From the NCBI GenBank assembly GCA_900552015.1, contig URXY01000015.1, positions 1 to 34,703 on the forward strand: 34,703 bases of DNA, in the 5' to 3' direction. Positions 23,796 to 32,692 of this stretch are shown here, in pieces. Under the pieces are notes generated by a model. It had not been told where the DNA came from. It ran no database searches and was given only the letters and a program-made list of their open reading frames with translations. The stretch comes from an uncultured Eubacteriales bacterium. Its GTDB lineage: Bacteria > Bacillota > Clostridia > Oscillospirales > Oscillospiraceae. The position numbers and the translations under genes are program-made. Positions within the stretch are counted from its first letter, which is position 1; the number at the start of each line of letters is the position of its first letter.

Positions 23796-25706
23796 TCAGA
23801 ACTCCGGTCCCGGACGGCGCACATCACCGTCCTTTTTGAGGATCTTGTTCTTATCATAGTATTCGAGCACTGCCAGCGCATACTTGCGCGAGGTACCGAG
23901 CATATCACGGAACTCCGCGAGCGTCAGCTCCTCGTGCTCAGCGAAGTGCTGCTTCGTCTTTTCCCAGATGTCTTCGTAAATGCGGCGCTCGATGCAAAGC
24001 TGCGGCGTCAGCATCACGAGCTCGCCGCCGCTGACAAGGCTCTCGAGCACCTGCTTGCAGTCCGCGAGCTCATTGCGTTCAAACTGAACGTACACGTCGT
24101 CGAGATTTTCGACTTCAAGGCCCATCTTATGATAAATTTGCAGCAGCTTCGTCTTCAGCGCGTTCTGCTTCTTTGTCAGGTGCACCTCAAAGTCCGCGAG
24201 CGCATAGCGGTCGGCCACGGCCTTGATCTTTCCCTCGCGGGCAAGGCAGGCGAGGATAGCGTCCGCGCGCTGGCGGTCCGCGCCCTTGAGGAGCTTCTGG
24301 CGAAGCTCGGCGACCTTCATGCCGCCGTGCAGCGGATTATCCTTGTGATACTTGGCAAGCAGGCTCTCGCAGCTTGCCCAGACCTTGTCGAATTCGGAGG
24401 ACGCCATGTAGCGCTTTTCGAGCGGCTCGATGAGCTTACCGCTGCCGCACAGGTCCTCGAGCGAGCCTTCGAGCTCACCGGCGTCCATGCTCAGCCGGTC
24501 GGCGAGCTTCTGCAGCGGCACGAGTTCCGTGCCGTACTCCGCCACAGCCTGTACGAGCTTGTCCGAGTCCGAGCCGCTCTCCTTCACCGCGAGCATCTGC
24601 AGCACCTGCGCGTCGTTGCGCTTATGACGGTAGGGGTGGTCATCCAGAATGACGCCGCCACCAATCGTCTCGAGCGGTGAATAGAAGCGGACGACGAAGC
24701 GGTCGCCCTGCCGTGTCGCGATCTCCTCGGTCAGCCGCAGCTGTGCATAAGCGCTCTCGCCGGGCTGTAGAGCGTCCCGGTCGAGCAGCACGACCTTGGA
24801 AAGGCGTACGGCGCTGCCGTGGTACAGGTGCACCTGCGAGCCGTTCACGATCGTCCTCTGCGAATTTTTGAGGTTTTGCAGCCGCACGTCCAGCATCAGC
24901 GAGACGCGCATCGAGCCGGGCTTTGCGATGGTATCGCCGCGCGTGATATCCGATTTTTTGATACCCGCAAGGTTCATCGCCACGCGCTGGCCCGCATAAG
25001 CGGTCTTCACGTCGCTGCCGTGCACCTGCAGGTTGCGCACGCGGCATTCAAGTCCGTCCGGCATGATGGCTGCGTCGTCGCCAACGGTCACGGCGCCCTC
25101 GATGAGCGTACCTGTCACCACCGTACCGAATCCGTCGACCGAAAACACGCGGTCGATGGGCAGGCGGTAGGGCGTGCGCAGACTCTTCTCCTGCGCCTGC
25201 GCCACGAGCTTTCTGAGCGCTTCGCGCAGCTCCGCGATGCCCTCGCCCGTGTAGGCGGAGACCGGATAGATGGGTTTTCCTTCCAGGAACGTGCCCTTTA
25301 CCTGCTCCTTGACATCCTCTTTCACCATCTCGACCCATTCGGCGTCCACCATATCGGTCTTTGTGATGACGACGAGGCCCTCCTGAATGCCCAGCAACTG
25401 CAAAATGCCGAGATGTTCCACCGTCTGCGGCATAAAGCCCTCGTCCGCCGCCACAACGAGCATCGCAAGGTCGATGCCGCCCGCACCGGCGAGCATATTC
25501 TTGATGAATTTTTCGTGTCCCGGCACATCGACGATGCCCGCCTGTGTGCCGTCGTCAAAGTCGAGATGGGCAAAGCCCAGCTCGATAGTGATGCCGCGTT
25601 TCTTCTCCTCGACCAGGCGGTCGGTGTCGATACCCGTCAGGGCCTTGACGAGCAACGTCTTGCCGTGATCCACATGGCCCGCGGTGCCGATGATGACATG
25701 CTTCAT
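23796..25706 (-). CDS. selB: Selenocysteine-specific elongation factor SelB
   Basis: 636 residues. GTPase motifs GTAGHVDHGKT (G1), DVPGHE (G3) and TKTD (G4), then EF-Tu-like domains II and III and, from about residue 370, a set of winged-helix domains that bind the SECIS hairpin. The protein is GTP- and Sec-tRNA-binding and brings Sec-tRNA to the UGA on ribosomes. Its ATG overlaps the selA stop in ATGA. The length is typical for Gram-positive SelB. Confidence 0.96.
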   Translation of the reverse strand: MKHVIIGTAGHVDHGKTLLVKALTGIDTDRLVEEKKRGITIELGFAHLDFDDGTQAGIVDVPGHEKFIKNMLAGAGGIDLAMLVVAADEGFMPQTVEHLGILQLLGIQEGLVVITKTDMVDAEWVEMVKEDVKEQVKGTFLEGKPIYPVSAYTGEGIAELREALRKLVAQAQEKSLRTPYRLPIDRVFSVDGFGTVVTGTLIEGAVTVGDDAAIMPDGLECRVRNLQVHGSDVKTAYAGQRVAMNLAGIKKSDITRGDTIAKPGSMRVSLMLDVRLQNLKNSQRTIVNGSQVHLYHGSAVRLSKVVLLDRDALQPGESAYAQLRLTEEIATRQGDRFVVRFYSPLETIGGGVILDDHPYRHKRNDAQVLQMLAVKESGSDSDKLVQAVAEYGTELVPLQKLADRLSMDAGELEGSLEDLCGSGKLIEPLEKRYMASSEFDKVWASCESLLAKYHKDNPLHGGMKVAELRQKLLKGADRQRADAILACLAREGKIKAVADRYALADFEVHLTKKQNALKTKLLQIYHKMGLEVENLDDVYVQFERNELADCKQVLESLVSGGELVMLTPQLCIERRIYEDIWEKTKQHFAEHEELTLAEFRDMLGTSRKYALAVLEYYDKNKILKKDGDVRRPGPEF

Positions 25707-27082
25707 TTCAAGGCCTCCCGCGCCGCCCGGGCGATCTCCTCAAAGTCCTCCTGCCAGAGCGTGCGCGCGTCGAGCAGATACTGCTCTTTGCTGATGCGTC
25801 CGATGATCGGCCGGACCCGGCAGCGCATCGCGCGCTCGAAGGCGTCCACGCTCTTTTCTCCCGTGTCCACCGCGACCGCCCAGGTCGCGAGCAATTGCGT
25901 CGGCACGCTGCCGCCGCCCACCTGGTCGTCCGCCTCCACGAGCTCGGAGGAAACGCCCGCGTCGGCGAGCACCTTCTGCAGCAGCGCCGCCTTGGCGTGC
26001 AGCGCGTCCGCGTCCGCCGCCAGCATCGAGAGCGTCGGGATCTCACGCACCGCCTCCGCAGGATCAAGATAGGTGTGCAGCGTCGCGCGCAGGGCCGCGA
26101 GGGTCATCTTGTCCACGCGCATCGCGCGTGCCAGCGGATGGCTCTTGAAACGGTCGATGTATTCCTTTTTGCCGATGATGATGCCCGCCTGCGGGCCGCC
26201 GAGCAGCTTGTCGCCCGAGAACGAGACCACATCCACGCCCGCGCGGATGCTCTTCTGCACCGTCGGCTCATCGTGGATGCCGAACTGTTCGAGGTCCACG
26301 AGCGAACCGCTGCCGATATCCTGAATGACCGGCAGCGCATACTTTTTGCCGAGCGCCACCATATCCTCGAGCGGCACTGCCTCGGAAAAGCCCACGATGC
26401 GGTAGTTGCTCGTGTGGACCTTCAAAAGCGCGCGCGTCTGCTCACCGATGGCACGCTCATAGTCGTGCAGGTGGGTCTTGTTCGTCGCGCCCACCTCGCG
26501 CAGCGTGCAGCCGCACTGCATCATGATCTCCGGGATGCGGAACGAGCCGCCGATCTCGACGAGCTCACCGCGCGAGGCGATCACCTCGCCGCCGCAGCCA
26601 AGCTCCGAGAGGATGAGCAGCACCGCCGCCGCGTTGTTGTTCACGACCATCGCGCTCTCCGCGCCCGTCAGGCGGCAGAGAAGCTCCTCCACATGGCTGT
26701 GGCGCGAGCCGCGGCAGCCGTTCGCCACGTCGTATTCAAGCGTCGAATACCCGCGCGCCACGTCCTCGACGGCGCGCACCGCGCGCGCGCTCAGGCACGC
26801 GCGGCCAAGGTTCGTGTGCAGCACCACGCCCGTCGCGTTGATCACGCCGCGCAGTGAGGGAAGCTCCGCCTCCTCTGCGCGCGCGCGGATGTTCGCACAG
26901 ATCTCGCCCGCGTCCGGCAGCTCCTTCATTTCGCCGCTCAGCACGGCCTCACGCAGCGCGGAAAGCTCCGCGCGCACCGCTTCGCGCAGTGTGCTCGCGG
27001 GCATTTCCAATGCAGAAAGCTCCGGCCTGCGCAGTAATTCATCCACTTTCGGGATCGCGCGCAGCAAATTCATCTCGCCCAT
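25703..27082 (-). CDS. selA: L-seryl-tRNA(Sec) selenium transferase SelA
   Basis: 459 residues. A PLP-dependent enzyme that turns seryl-tRNA(Sec) into selenocysteinyl-tRNA using selenophosphate. The PLP-binding Lys lies in VVSFSGDKLLGGPQAG; other hallmarks are GVVLHTNLGRACLS and YDVANGCRGSRHSHVE. The N-terminal helical domain (PKVDELLRRPEL) is present. ATG 27082 follows AAAGGAGGCGGGAGC. It is coupled with selB. selD, needed for selenophosphate, is not in the window. Confidence 0.96.
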   Translation of the reverse strand: MGEMNLLRAIPKVDELLRRPELSALEMPASTLREAVRAELSALREAVLSGEMKELPDAGEICANIRARAEEAELPSLRGVINATGVVLHTNLGRACLSARAVRAVEDVARGYSTLEYDVANGCRGSRHSHVEELLCRLTGAESAMVVNNNAAAVLLILSELGCGGEVIASRGELVEIGGSFRIPEIMMQCGCTLREVGATNKTHLHDYERAIGEQTRALLKVHTSNYRIVGFSEAVPLEDMVALGKKYALPVIQDIGSGSLVDLEQFGIHDEPTVQKSIRAGVDVVSFSGDKLLGGPQAGIIIGKKEYIDRFKSHPLARAMRVDKMTLAALRATLHTYLDPAEAVREIPTLSMLAADADALHAKAALLQKVLADAGVSSELVEADDQVGGGSVPTQLLATWAVAVDTGEKSVDAFERAMRCRVRPIIGRISKEQYLLDARTLWQEDFEEIARAAREALK

Positions 27083-27141
27083 GCTCCCGCCTCCTTTATT
27101 TCACAGCCGGGAAATGTCCCGGACAAAATCATTCACGCTTA

Positions 27142-27170
27142 AAAGTAGCAGAATCCCGCTCTTTCGTCAA
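27142..27170 (-). promoter_or_regulatory. selAB promoter
   Basis: -35 TTGACG (27170-27165), 17-bp spacer, -10 TACTTT (27147-27142), about 60 bp before selA and directly after the upstream terminator. Confidence 0.6.
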
Positions 27171-27179
27171 GGTAAAACG

Positions 27180-27221
27180 CGCGAAAAAGCGCGGCAGACC
27201 CCGAAATCGGGTCTGCCGCGC
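27180..27221 (-). terminator. Terminator of the YwaF-like gene
   Basis: GCGCGGCAGACCC (27189-27201) pairs with GGGTCTGCCGCGC (27209-27221). On the minus strand TTTTTCGCGCG follows. It starts 9 bp after the gene's stop. Confidence 0.85.
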
Positions 27222-27230
27222 CATCCTTTT

Positions 27231-27980
27231 TCATCGAGCGAGCACTTCTTTGGCCGCCGTTTCACGTTTTCTTCTCCGCAGCACCGGCAGATACATGAGC
27301 CCGCCGACCGCCGCAAGCAGCACAGGAAATCCCACCCAATGGCTGCCGAACCGGTTCTGGAACCACGCAAGCGGATTGCCGTCCGGCGCGTACATCAGGA
27401 ACATATAGTTCGTATCCAGCAGCAGGTTCACCCCGTAGATCGGTATCGCCATCACGAGCAGCAGGAGCAGGCTCTTTCCCATTCCCTTCGCGCTCGGCCG
27501 GATATCTCCCGCGGCAAAGAGCATCATCGGATACACCGCGAGCAGAATATGCACGCTCGTCGAATGCAGGAACATGAAGTTCATCACCGGGAGCGACGTC
27601 CACGTCGGAAACAGCAGCGCCGCCGTTGCCGCTGGGATACAAATATAATATAGGAAGTTGTCGAGCACCTCGCTCCTGCGCCAGGCGTGGACAGCAATGA
27701 GGAAAATGTTGATCGAGCACAAGTGCAGCGGCAGATATGACGCATCGAAATTTCCGCCGATCTGCAGACCGATCTGCTTGAACACCTCGTCCAGAAGCAG
27801 CAGGATGGCAAATACCCTGCGCATCTTTGCGCGCCGTTCCGCATCCGCGCGGGCATATCCCCTGCAGCACAGCACCGCCGTCAGCACGAACAGTGCGAGC
27901 GTCACAAGATGCCTCGCTCCGAAGAGCGAAAAGCCGTATCCCTCTCCGATCGTTTCGATCGTATCCCAAAAATGTTCCAC
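27231..27980 (-). CDS. YwaF/TIGR02206 family integral membrane protein
   Basis: 249 residues with about six hydrophobic segments and a positively charged C-terminal tail (RRRKRETAAK). Family-like motifs are 'FGARHLVTLALFVL', 'LPLHLCSINIFLIA' and 'HSTSVHILLAVYPMM', with conserved His residues in membrane segments, similar to B. subtilis YwaF and TMEM164-type proteins. Function is not established. It stands as a single gene with its own terminator, upstream of selAB on the same strand. Confidence 0.75.
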   Translation of the reverse strand: MEHFWDTIETIGEGYGFSLFGARHLVTLALFVLTAVLCCRGYARADAERRAKMRRVFAILLLLDEVFKQIGLQIGGNFDASYLPLHLCSINIFLIAVHAWRRSEVLDNFLYYICIPAATAALLFPTWTSLPVMNFMFLHSTSVHILLAVYPMMLFAAGDIRPSAKGMGKSLLLLLVMAIPIYGVNLLLDTNYMFLMYAPDGNPLAWFQNRFGSHWVGFPVLLAAVGGLMYLPVLRRRKRETAAKEVLAR

Positions 27981-28045
27981 GTACTCAGACCTCCACGCCT
28001 GTTATCTGCTTTACAGCATATCACACGGCGGCAAAAATGCGCCTG

Positions 28046-28063
28046 AAATCTTTTTTAAGATTT
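28046..28063 (-). terminator. Weak A/T hairpin after the deacylase gene
   Basis: AAATCTT/AAGATTT with a short loop, overlapping the last base of the gene. Stem is short and A/T only, so the call is weak. Confidence 0.3.
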
Positions 28064-29664
28064 TAGCACCCCATCCGCATACCCAGCATTTCGCCGCTCT
28101 TTCCTTCGCGATATCCACCGTTTTCGATGACGTGCTGTCCCAGCACGAATACCTCGTCGAAGCCCGAAGCGCACACATCCGGCTGCGCATACGTCCCGTT
28201 TTCGCGGATATTCTCGGGTGAGAAGAGCAGCAGATCCGCGTCTGCGCCCGCTTCGATCTTCCCTTTGCCTGTGAGCGCAAAGCGCTCCGCTGCCTGCCTC
28301 GTCACCTTGTGCACAGCCTGCTCGAGCGTGAGGACCTTTTCCCGCACGACGTACTTTTCGATGAGCCGCGCAAAGGTCCCGTACACGCGCGGGTGCACGC
28401 GCCCGCCGCTGGGGTACGTCGCGTCCGAAATGACGCCCGAGAACGGCGCGCGCAGGATATCGCGCACATCCTCCTCATCGGCGATGAAGTCGATCATTCC
28501 CGTCTCGCACGCCTCCGCCGCCAGCAGGTCAAAGAGCGCATCGAAGGGGTCCTTGCCGAGCGAGAGCGCGATCTCGGCGATGCTCTTTCCCTCAAAGCGC
28601 CGGTATTCGTCCGTTTTGAGTCCGATGGCCACCACATTGTCAAAGCCCACGAGCAGCGTGATGTTTTCAAAGTCGCTGCCCGTCTCCATCCGCGCGCGCA
28701 TTTCCTTTCGCGCGGCGCCGTCGAGCAGGCGCTTGGTCAGTGCCTCTGTGCCGCCCTCCTGGAATTCCGGCGGCAGCACGTGGATGAGCTGCGTCGAGCC
28801 TGCCGTGTAGGGGTACACGTCGCACATCACGTCGAGCCCGTCCTCCCGTGCCCGTTCGATGAGCTTCAGCATTTTGGGGACCGCTTTTCGCGCGTTGCGC
28901 GTGCCGATGGCCTTCAGGTGGCTCACCTCCAGCGGCGTTTGCAGCGCGCGGACGACCTCGAGCATCTCGCGCAGCGCATCGACCACGCCGTCGCCCTCCT
29001 GACGCATATGGACGCAGATGGGCACGCCGCTCCGGTGCAGCGGCGCGAGCGCGCGGATGAGCCCGTCGGTCGAGTAAAATATCTCCGGCGCGTATCCAAG
29101 GCCGAGCGACACGCCGCACGCGCCGTCGGCAAGCGCCTTTTCCATGTGATAGTGCAGGTCCCGCAGCTCGAACGGCGAAAGGTCGCCCGTCCCAAAGCCC
29201 GCGGCGAGCGTGCGCAGCGTGCCCATGCCGATGAGCTCCGCGCACGAGAGCGGCAGTCCCCGCTCCTGTGCTGCCTTAAAATAGCCCCCGATCGACTCGA
29301 ATCGCAGCTCCAGCGGGATATCCCCCGTGATGGGTGCGAGGTATTTTGCGCATTCGTCCGCGTGCGTTCCGAAAAGCGGCGCGAGCGACATGCCGCAGTT
29401 GCCGTTCACGAGCGTCGTGAGCCCCTGAGAAAGCTCCGCCCGTCCGAAGGAGTCACGAAACACCGCCGCGTCCGCGTGGCGGTGGATATCGATAAACCCC
29501 GGCGTCAGCACCCGGCCATCGGCCTCGATGATCTCAAAGGCCTGCGCGCCGCCGAGCGCGCCCACAGCCTCGATCAACCCGTCGCGCAGCCCCACGTCCG
29601 CCGTGAACACCGCGCGCCCCGTGCCGTCGACCACCCTTGCATTCCGTATCAGCGTATCCAGCAT
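28063..29664 (-). CDS. N-acyl-D-amino-acid deacylase (D-aminoacylase family)
   Basis: 533 residues of the amidohydrolase superfamily. The N-terminal motif TPGFIDIHRHAD gives the metal-binding HxH. Later come 'GVSLGLGYAPEIFYSTD', 'ICVHMRQEGDG' and 'EVSHLKAIG', and the C-terminal composite beta domain has 'GKIEAGADADLLLFSPENI'. These match D-aminoacylase/D-glutamate deacylases, which free D-amino acids from N-acyl forms; a related dihydroorotase-like role cannot be excluded. ATG 29664 follows GAGGTGA; a longer start at 29694 crosses the promoter. It is a single gene divergent from 29783. Confidence 0.85.
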   Translation of the reverse strand: MLDTLIRNARVVDGTGRAVFTADVGLRDGLIEAVGALGGAQAFEIIEADGRVLTPGFIDIHRHADAAVFRDSFGRAELSQGLTTLVNGNCGMSLAPLFGTHADECAKYLAPITGDIPLELRFESIGGYFKAAQERGLPLSCAELIGMGTLRTLAAGFGTGDLSPFELRDLHYHMEKALADGACGVSLGLGYAPEIFYSTDGLIRALAPLHRSGVPICVHMRQEGDGVVDALREMLEVVRALQTPLEVSHLKAIGTRNARKAVPKMLKLIERAREDGLDVMCDVYPYTAGSTQLIHVLPPEFQEGGTEALTKRLLDGAARKEMRARMETGSDFENITLLVGFDNVVAIGLKTDEYRRFEGKSIAEIALSLGKDPFDALFDLLAAEACETGMIDFIADEEDVRDILRAPFSGVISDATYPSGGRVHPRVYGTFARLIEKYVVREKVLTLEQAVHKVTRQAAERFALTGKGKIEAGADADLLLFSPENIRENGTYAQPDVCASGFDEVFVLGQHVIENGGYREGKSGEMLGMRMGC

Positions 29665-29684
29665 ACCGATCACCTCTTTCCCGC

Positions 29685-29713
29685 AGTCTATCATCCCAAT
29701 GCCCGCTTTGCAA
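29685..29713 (-). promoter_or_regulatory. Promoter of the deacylase gene
   Basis: -35 TTGCAA (29713-29708), 17-bp spacer, -10 TAGACT (29690-29685). Confidence 0.5.
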
Positions 29714-29726
29714 GGTCATTTCCCTC

Positions 29727-29755
29727 TTGCGATTTCCTCCGCCGCAGGGTATACT
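29727..29755 (+). promoter_or_regulatory. Promoter of the small membrane protein gene
   Basis: -35 TTGCGA (29727-29732), 17-bp spacer, -10 TATACT (29750-29755). Confidence 0.6.
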
Positions 29756-29782
29756 GTGAAAAAAGCAGAAAAGGAGCCTCCC

Positions 29783-30094
29783 ATGCAGAAGAAAAACCGC
29801 GTCCACGACTGGCACAAGCTCAAATGGCCCTTCACCGTGACCTTTTTATATTACTCTATTCTCTCCCTCTATACCGGCATGGCTGAGCAGAGCGGAGAGG
29901 GCTTTCTCGCCATGTTCACCATCGTCCTCATCGTCGACGCCGTGGCCTACCTCTGCTACTGCTTCTTCCTCTCCAAGGATGCTGAGGATATGCAGAAGCT
30001 CTGGTTCGTCTTCATTCTGGCCTATGTGCTCATCTCCACACAGCAGCTCTCCATCCTCTGGCAGATGATGACGGCGTATGTGATCGGCGCGTAA
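29783..30094 (+). CDS. Small membrane protein of unknown function
   Basis: 103 residues from ATG 29783, after AAAAGGAG. A basic N-terminus (MQKKNRVHDWHKLKW) precedes three likely membrane helices: 'PFTVTFLYYSILSLY', 'FLAMFTIVLIVDAVAYLCYC' and 'LWFVFILAYVLISTQQLSIL'. I do not recognise the family. It has its own promoter and terminator. Confidence 0.75.
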   Translation: MQKKNRVHDWHKLKWPFTVTFLYYSILSLYTGMAEQSGEGFLAMFTIVLIVDAVAYLCYCFFLSKDAEDMQKLWFVFILAYVLISTQQLSILWQMMTAYVIGA

Positions 30095-30125
30095 GCGTAT
30101 TTTTCTTCTAAATATCGTCTATTTA

Positions 30126-30160
30126 AACGTCCTTTCCACCGGGAAAGGACGTTTTCTTAT
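30126..30160 (+). terminator. Terminator of the small membrane protein gene
   Basis: AACGTCCTTTCC (30126-30137) pairs with GGAAAGGACGTT (30142-30153) and is followed by TTCTTATATTTT. Confidence 0.85.
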
Positions 30161-30316
30161 ATTTTGTCTTCTGTGACATTTGCGTGCCACTGTCTGAAAA
30201 TCTGATACGCGGCTCCTTTTGTCCATAGTTTTCGACAGTTTCCTTTGTTAAGTTGGTGTTAACGAGGGGAGCGTCCCCTTCTCGCGCCGTGAACAAAAAA
30301 GTTTACACCCTGCCCA

Positions 30317-30345
30317 TTGAAAGCGCGGCGCTTCTTTGCTATGCT
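30317..30345 (+). promoter_or_regulatory. Promoter of the alarmone synthetase/radical SAM unit
   Basis: -35 TTGAAA (30317-30322), 17-bp spacer, -10 TATGCT (30340-30345). It rules out the TTG at 30336 as the start of the following gene. Confidence 0.55.
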
Positions 30346-30404
30346 TTTCCTGCAAGCCCGCATTTTTCCGTGCGGGACAAGAAATGCTAAGTACAAAGGA
30401 GCTG

Positions 30405-31133
30405 ATGACAGTGCCGATCCGTCCGCTTGTCGATCGCACTTATCTTGAACAGGTGCTGCTCTCCCGTTTTTCCCACGGTGAGGTACAGCAGTGGGTCCAG
30501 AAATACTTCCAGCCCTACCGTGAGCTGATGAGCTATTACCGCTGCGCGATCATGGAGGTCGAGACGAAGTTCAATGTGCTCAACGAGGAGCTCTCGCTGC
30601 AATACGACCGCAACCCCATCGAGACGATCAAGACCCGCCTCAAGTCCCCCGAGAGCATCATGGAAAAGCTCAGCCGCCGCGGATATCCGCTCACGGTGGA
30701 GAGCATCGAAAAGAATTTGAACGACATCGCCGGTGTGCGCGTGATCTGCTCGCACCCTGCCGACATCTACAAACTCTCCGAGGCATTTTTGCGCCAGGAC
30801 GACATCACACTCTTAGAGCGCAAGGACTACATCGCAAACCCTAAGCCCAACGGCTACCGCAGCCTCCATCTCATCGTCGAAACCCCTATCTTCCTTCACG
30901 ACCAGAAGCGGCTCATGAAAGTCGAGGTGCAGTTCCGCACGATCTCGATGGATTGGTGGGCCAGCCTTGAGCATAAGATCCGCTACAAGAAAAATCTCCC
31001 CGAAATGGAATACGTGGAGCGCGAGCTCTATGAGTGCGCCGAGATCAGCGCACAGCTCGATGCGCGCATGGAAAAGCTCCAGAAAATCGCAGCACAGGCA
31101 ACGGAGGGAAAGGATCGCGCCCTTTCCTCCTGA
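30405..31133 (+). CDS. Small alarmone synthetase, RelA/SpoT synthetase domain (RelQ-like)
   Basis: About 242 residues. The single RelA/SpoT synthetase domain shows 'ETIKTRLKSPESIMEKLSRRG', 'NLNDIAGVRVIC', 'NPKPNGYRSLHLIVE' and 'KVEVQFRTISMDWWASLEHKIRYKK', the substrate-binding and catalytic stretches of (p)ppGpp synthetases. There is no HD hydrolase, TGS or ACT domain, so it is a small synthetase like RelQ/YjbM. The start is uncertain: AAAGGAG lies 3 bases before ATG 30405 and 9 before an in-frame GTG at 30411; ATG 30384 has a weaker site. The radical SAM gene follows 47 bp later. Confidence 0.85.
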   Translation: MTVPIRPLVDRTYLEQVLLSRFSHGEVQQWVQKYFQPYRELMSYYRCAIMEVETKFNVLNEELSLQYDRNPIETIKTRLKSPESIMEKLSRRGYPLTVESIEKNLNDIAGVRVICSHPADIYKLSEAFLRQDDITLLERKDYIANPKPNGYRSLHLIVETPIFLHDQKRLMKVEVQFRTISMDWWASLEHKIRYKKNLPEMEYVERELYECAEISAQLDARMEKLQKIAAQATEGKDRALSS

Positions 31134-31180
31134 ATTTTTAGGATGCCCGCACCGCGGGCAGGGAAAGGAATCGTGACACT

Positions 31181-32560
31181 ATGAACGCAGCAGAGAAAAT
31201 CGCCCATGCAGCAGAGCGCAAGGCCTTTGAGGCCATGCTCGACTCCCTCATCAAAAAAAGCCAGACGAAGGACGTCTGCACCGTCGCAAACGACTTTGTC
31301 AACATGGTCCAAAATATCCACTCCAGCGTCTGGACACCGGAGACCTTCGAGATGCTGCACCAGATCGCAAACGACCCCAATAGCAAGTGGGCGCACTACG
31401 CCGAGCGCCTGCTGCGCGAGTGCGACCCCTACCTTCTCAGGACCTTTCTGACGGCCGCCGCCTACGAGGGCGGCTTTCGCGGCTTTCAGCAGGCGCGGGC
31501 AAACTCCGAGAAGTATGACTGCAACATCCCGTGGATCGTCCTCATGGACCCGACGAGCGCCTGCAATATGCGCTGCGCGGGCTGCTGGGCGGCAGAGTAC
31601 GGCCACAAGCAGAACCTCACCTTCGAGGAGATGGACCGCGTGCTGACCGAAGGCGCAGAACTCGGCACCCACGCCTGCCTCTTCACCGGCGGCGAGCCGC
31701 TCATGCGCAAGGCAGACATTTTCCGCCTGTGCGAAAAGCACCGCGATATCGCCTTCCACGCCTTCACCAACGGCACGCTCATCGATCAGGCATTCTGCGA
31801 CGAGCTCAAGCGCGTGGGCAACTTCATCGTCTCGGTCAGCATCGAGGGCTTTGAGGACGCCAATGACGGCCGCCGCGGCGCGGGACATTTTGAAAAGGCG
31901 CTCACCGCGATGGACCTCATGCACAAAAACCATATCCCGTTTGGCGTATCCATCTGCTACACGAGCAAGAACTACAAGGTCGTCACGAGTGACGAGTTCC
32001 TCGACCTGCTCATCTCCAAGGGCTGCTTCTTCGCCTGGTACTTCCACTACATGCCCGTCGGCATGGGCGCGACGACCGACCTGCTGCTTAATCCCGAGCA
32101 GCGCGCCTATATGAAAGACCGCGTGCGCGAGATCCGCGGTCTCACCGGCGGCAAGGATATCTTCGCCATCGACTTTCAGAACGACGGCGAGTTCACAGGC
32201 GGTTGCATCGCCGGCGGCAAGCTCTACTGCCACATCAACGCCGCGGGCGACGTCGAGCCCTGCGTGTTCATCCATTACTCGGGTGCGAACATCCGCGAAA
32301 AGAGCTTCCTCGAATGTCTCCAGCAGCCGCTTTTTAAGGAGTACCGCAAGGGCCAGCCGTTCAACGATAACCACCTGCGCCCCTGCCCGATGCTGGAAAA
32401 TCCCGAATTTCTGCCCCAGATGGTCGCGCGCTCCGGCGCGCATTCGACCGACCTGGAAGCGCCCGAGAGCGTGGAGCACCTGTGCAACAAGTGCGAGTCC
32501 TACGCCGCCTGCTGGCGTCCCGAGGCCGAAAAACTCTGGGACGAGGAGCACCACGACTAA
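31181..32560 (+). CDS. Radical SAM/SPASM domain protein
   Basis: 459 residues. An N-terminal helical domain of about 110 residues is followed by the iron-sulfur motif CNMRCAGC (Cys128, 132, 135), then 'FTGGEPLMR' and 'SVSIEG'. The C-terminal SPASM-like region has cysteines in 'GGCIAGGKLYCHINAAGDVEPC', 'RPCPML' and 'CNKCESYAACW', which could bind extra clusters. The family modifies peptides or proteins or acts in anaerobic enzyme maturation; substrate unknown. No small precursor peptide gene is evident beside it. The start ATG 31181 follows AAAGGAA. It shares orientation with the alarmone synthetase, with only a weak GCCCGC/GCGGGC hairpin between them, so cotranscription is likely. Confidence 0.85.
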   Translation: MNAAEKIAHAAERKAFEAMLDSLIKKSQTKDVCTVANDFVNMVQNIHSSVWTPETFEMLHQIANDPNSKWAHYAERLLRECDPYLLRTFLTAAAYEGGFRGFQQARANSEKYDCNIPWIVLMDPTSACNMRCAGCWAAEYGHKQNLTFEEMDRVLTEGAELGTHACLFTGGEPLMRKADIFRLCEKHRDIAFHAFTNGTLIDQAFCDELKRVGNFIVSVSIEGFEDANDGRRGAGHFEKALTAMDLMHKNHIPFGVSICYTSKNYKVVTSDEFLDLLISKGCFFAWYFHYMPVGMGATTDLLLNPEQRAYMKDRVREIRGLTGGKDIFAIDFQNDGEFTGGCIAGGKLYCHINAAGDVEPCVFIHYSGANIREKSFLECLQQPLFKEYRKGQPFNDNHLRPCPMLENPEFLPQMVARSGAHSTDLEAPESVEHLCNKCESYAACWRPEAEKLWDEEHHD

Positions 32561-32590
32561 ATTGCTTTCATGTTACCTTCCCATACATAC

Positions 32591-32636
32591 AAAGGAACCG
32601 AGCCGGTCTGCTTTCGCAGACCGGCTCGGTTCCTTT
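32591..32636. terminator. Bidirectional terminator between radical SAM gene and metK
   Basis: A perfect 21-bp stem (32591-32611 with 32616-32636) with loop TTTC. A/T flanks allow action on both strands. Confidence 0.85.
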
Positions 32637-32641
32637 GACAG

Positions 32642-32673
32642 AAAGGCCGCCGACTGGATATCCAGCGGCCTTT
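32642..32673 (-). terminator. Second hairpin after metK
   Basis: AAAGGCCGC (32642-32650) pairs with GCGGCCTTT (32665-32673); on the minus strand TTTCTGTC follows. It lies 20 bp after the metK stop. Confidence 0.5.
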
Positions 32674-32692
32674 GCCACGTCTTCGAATTTTT

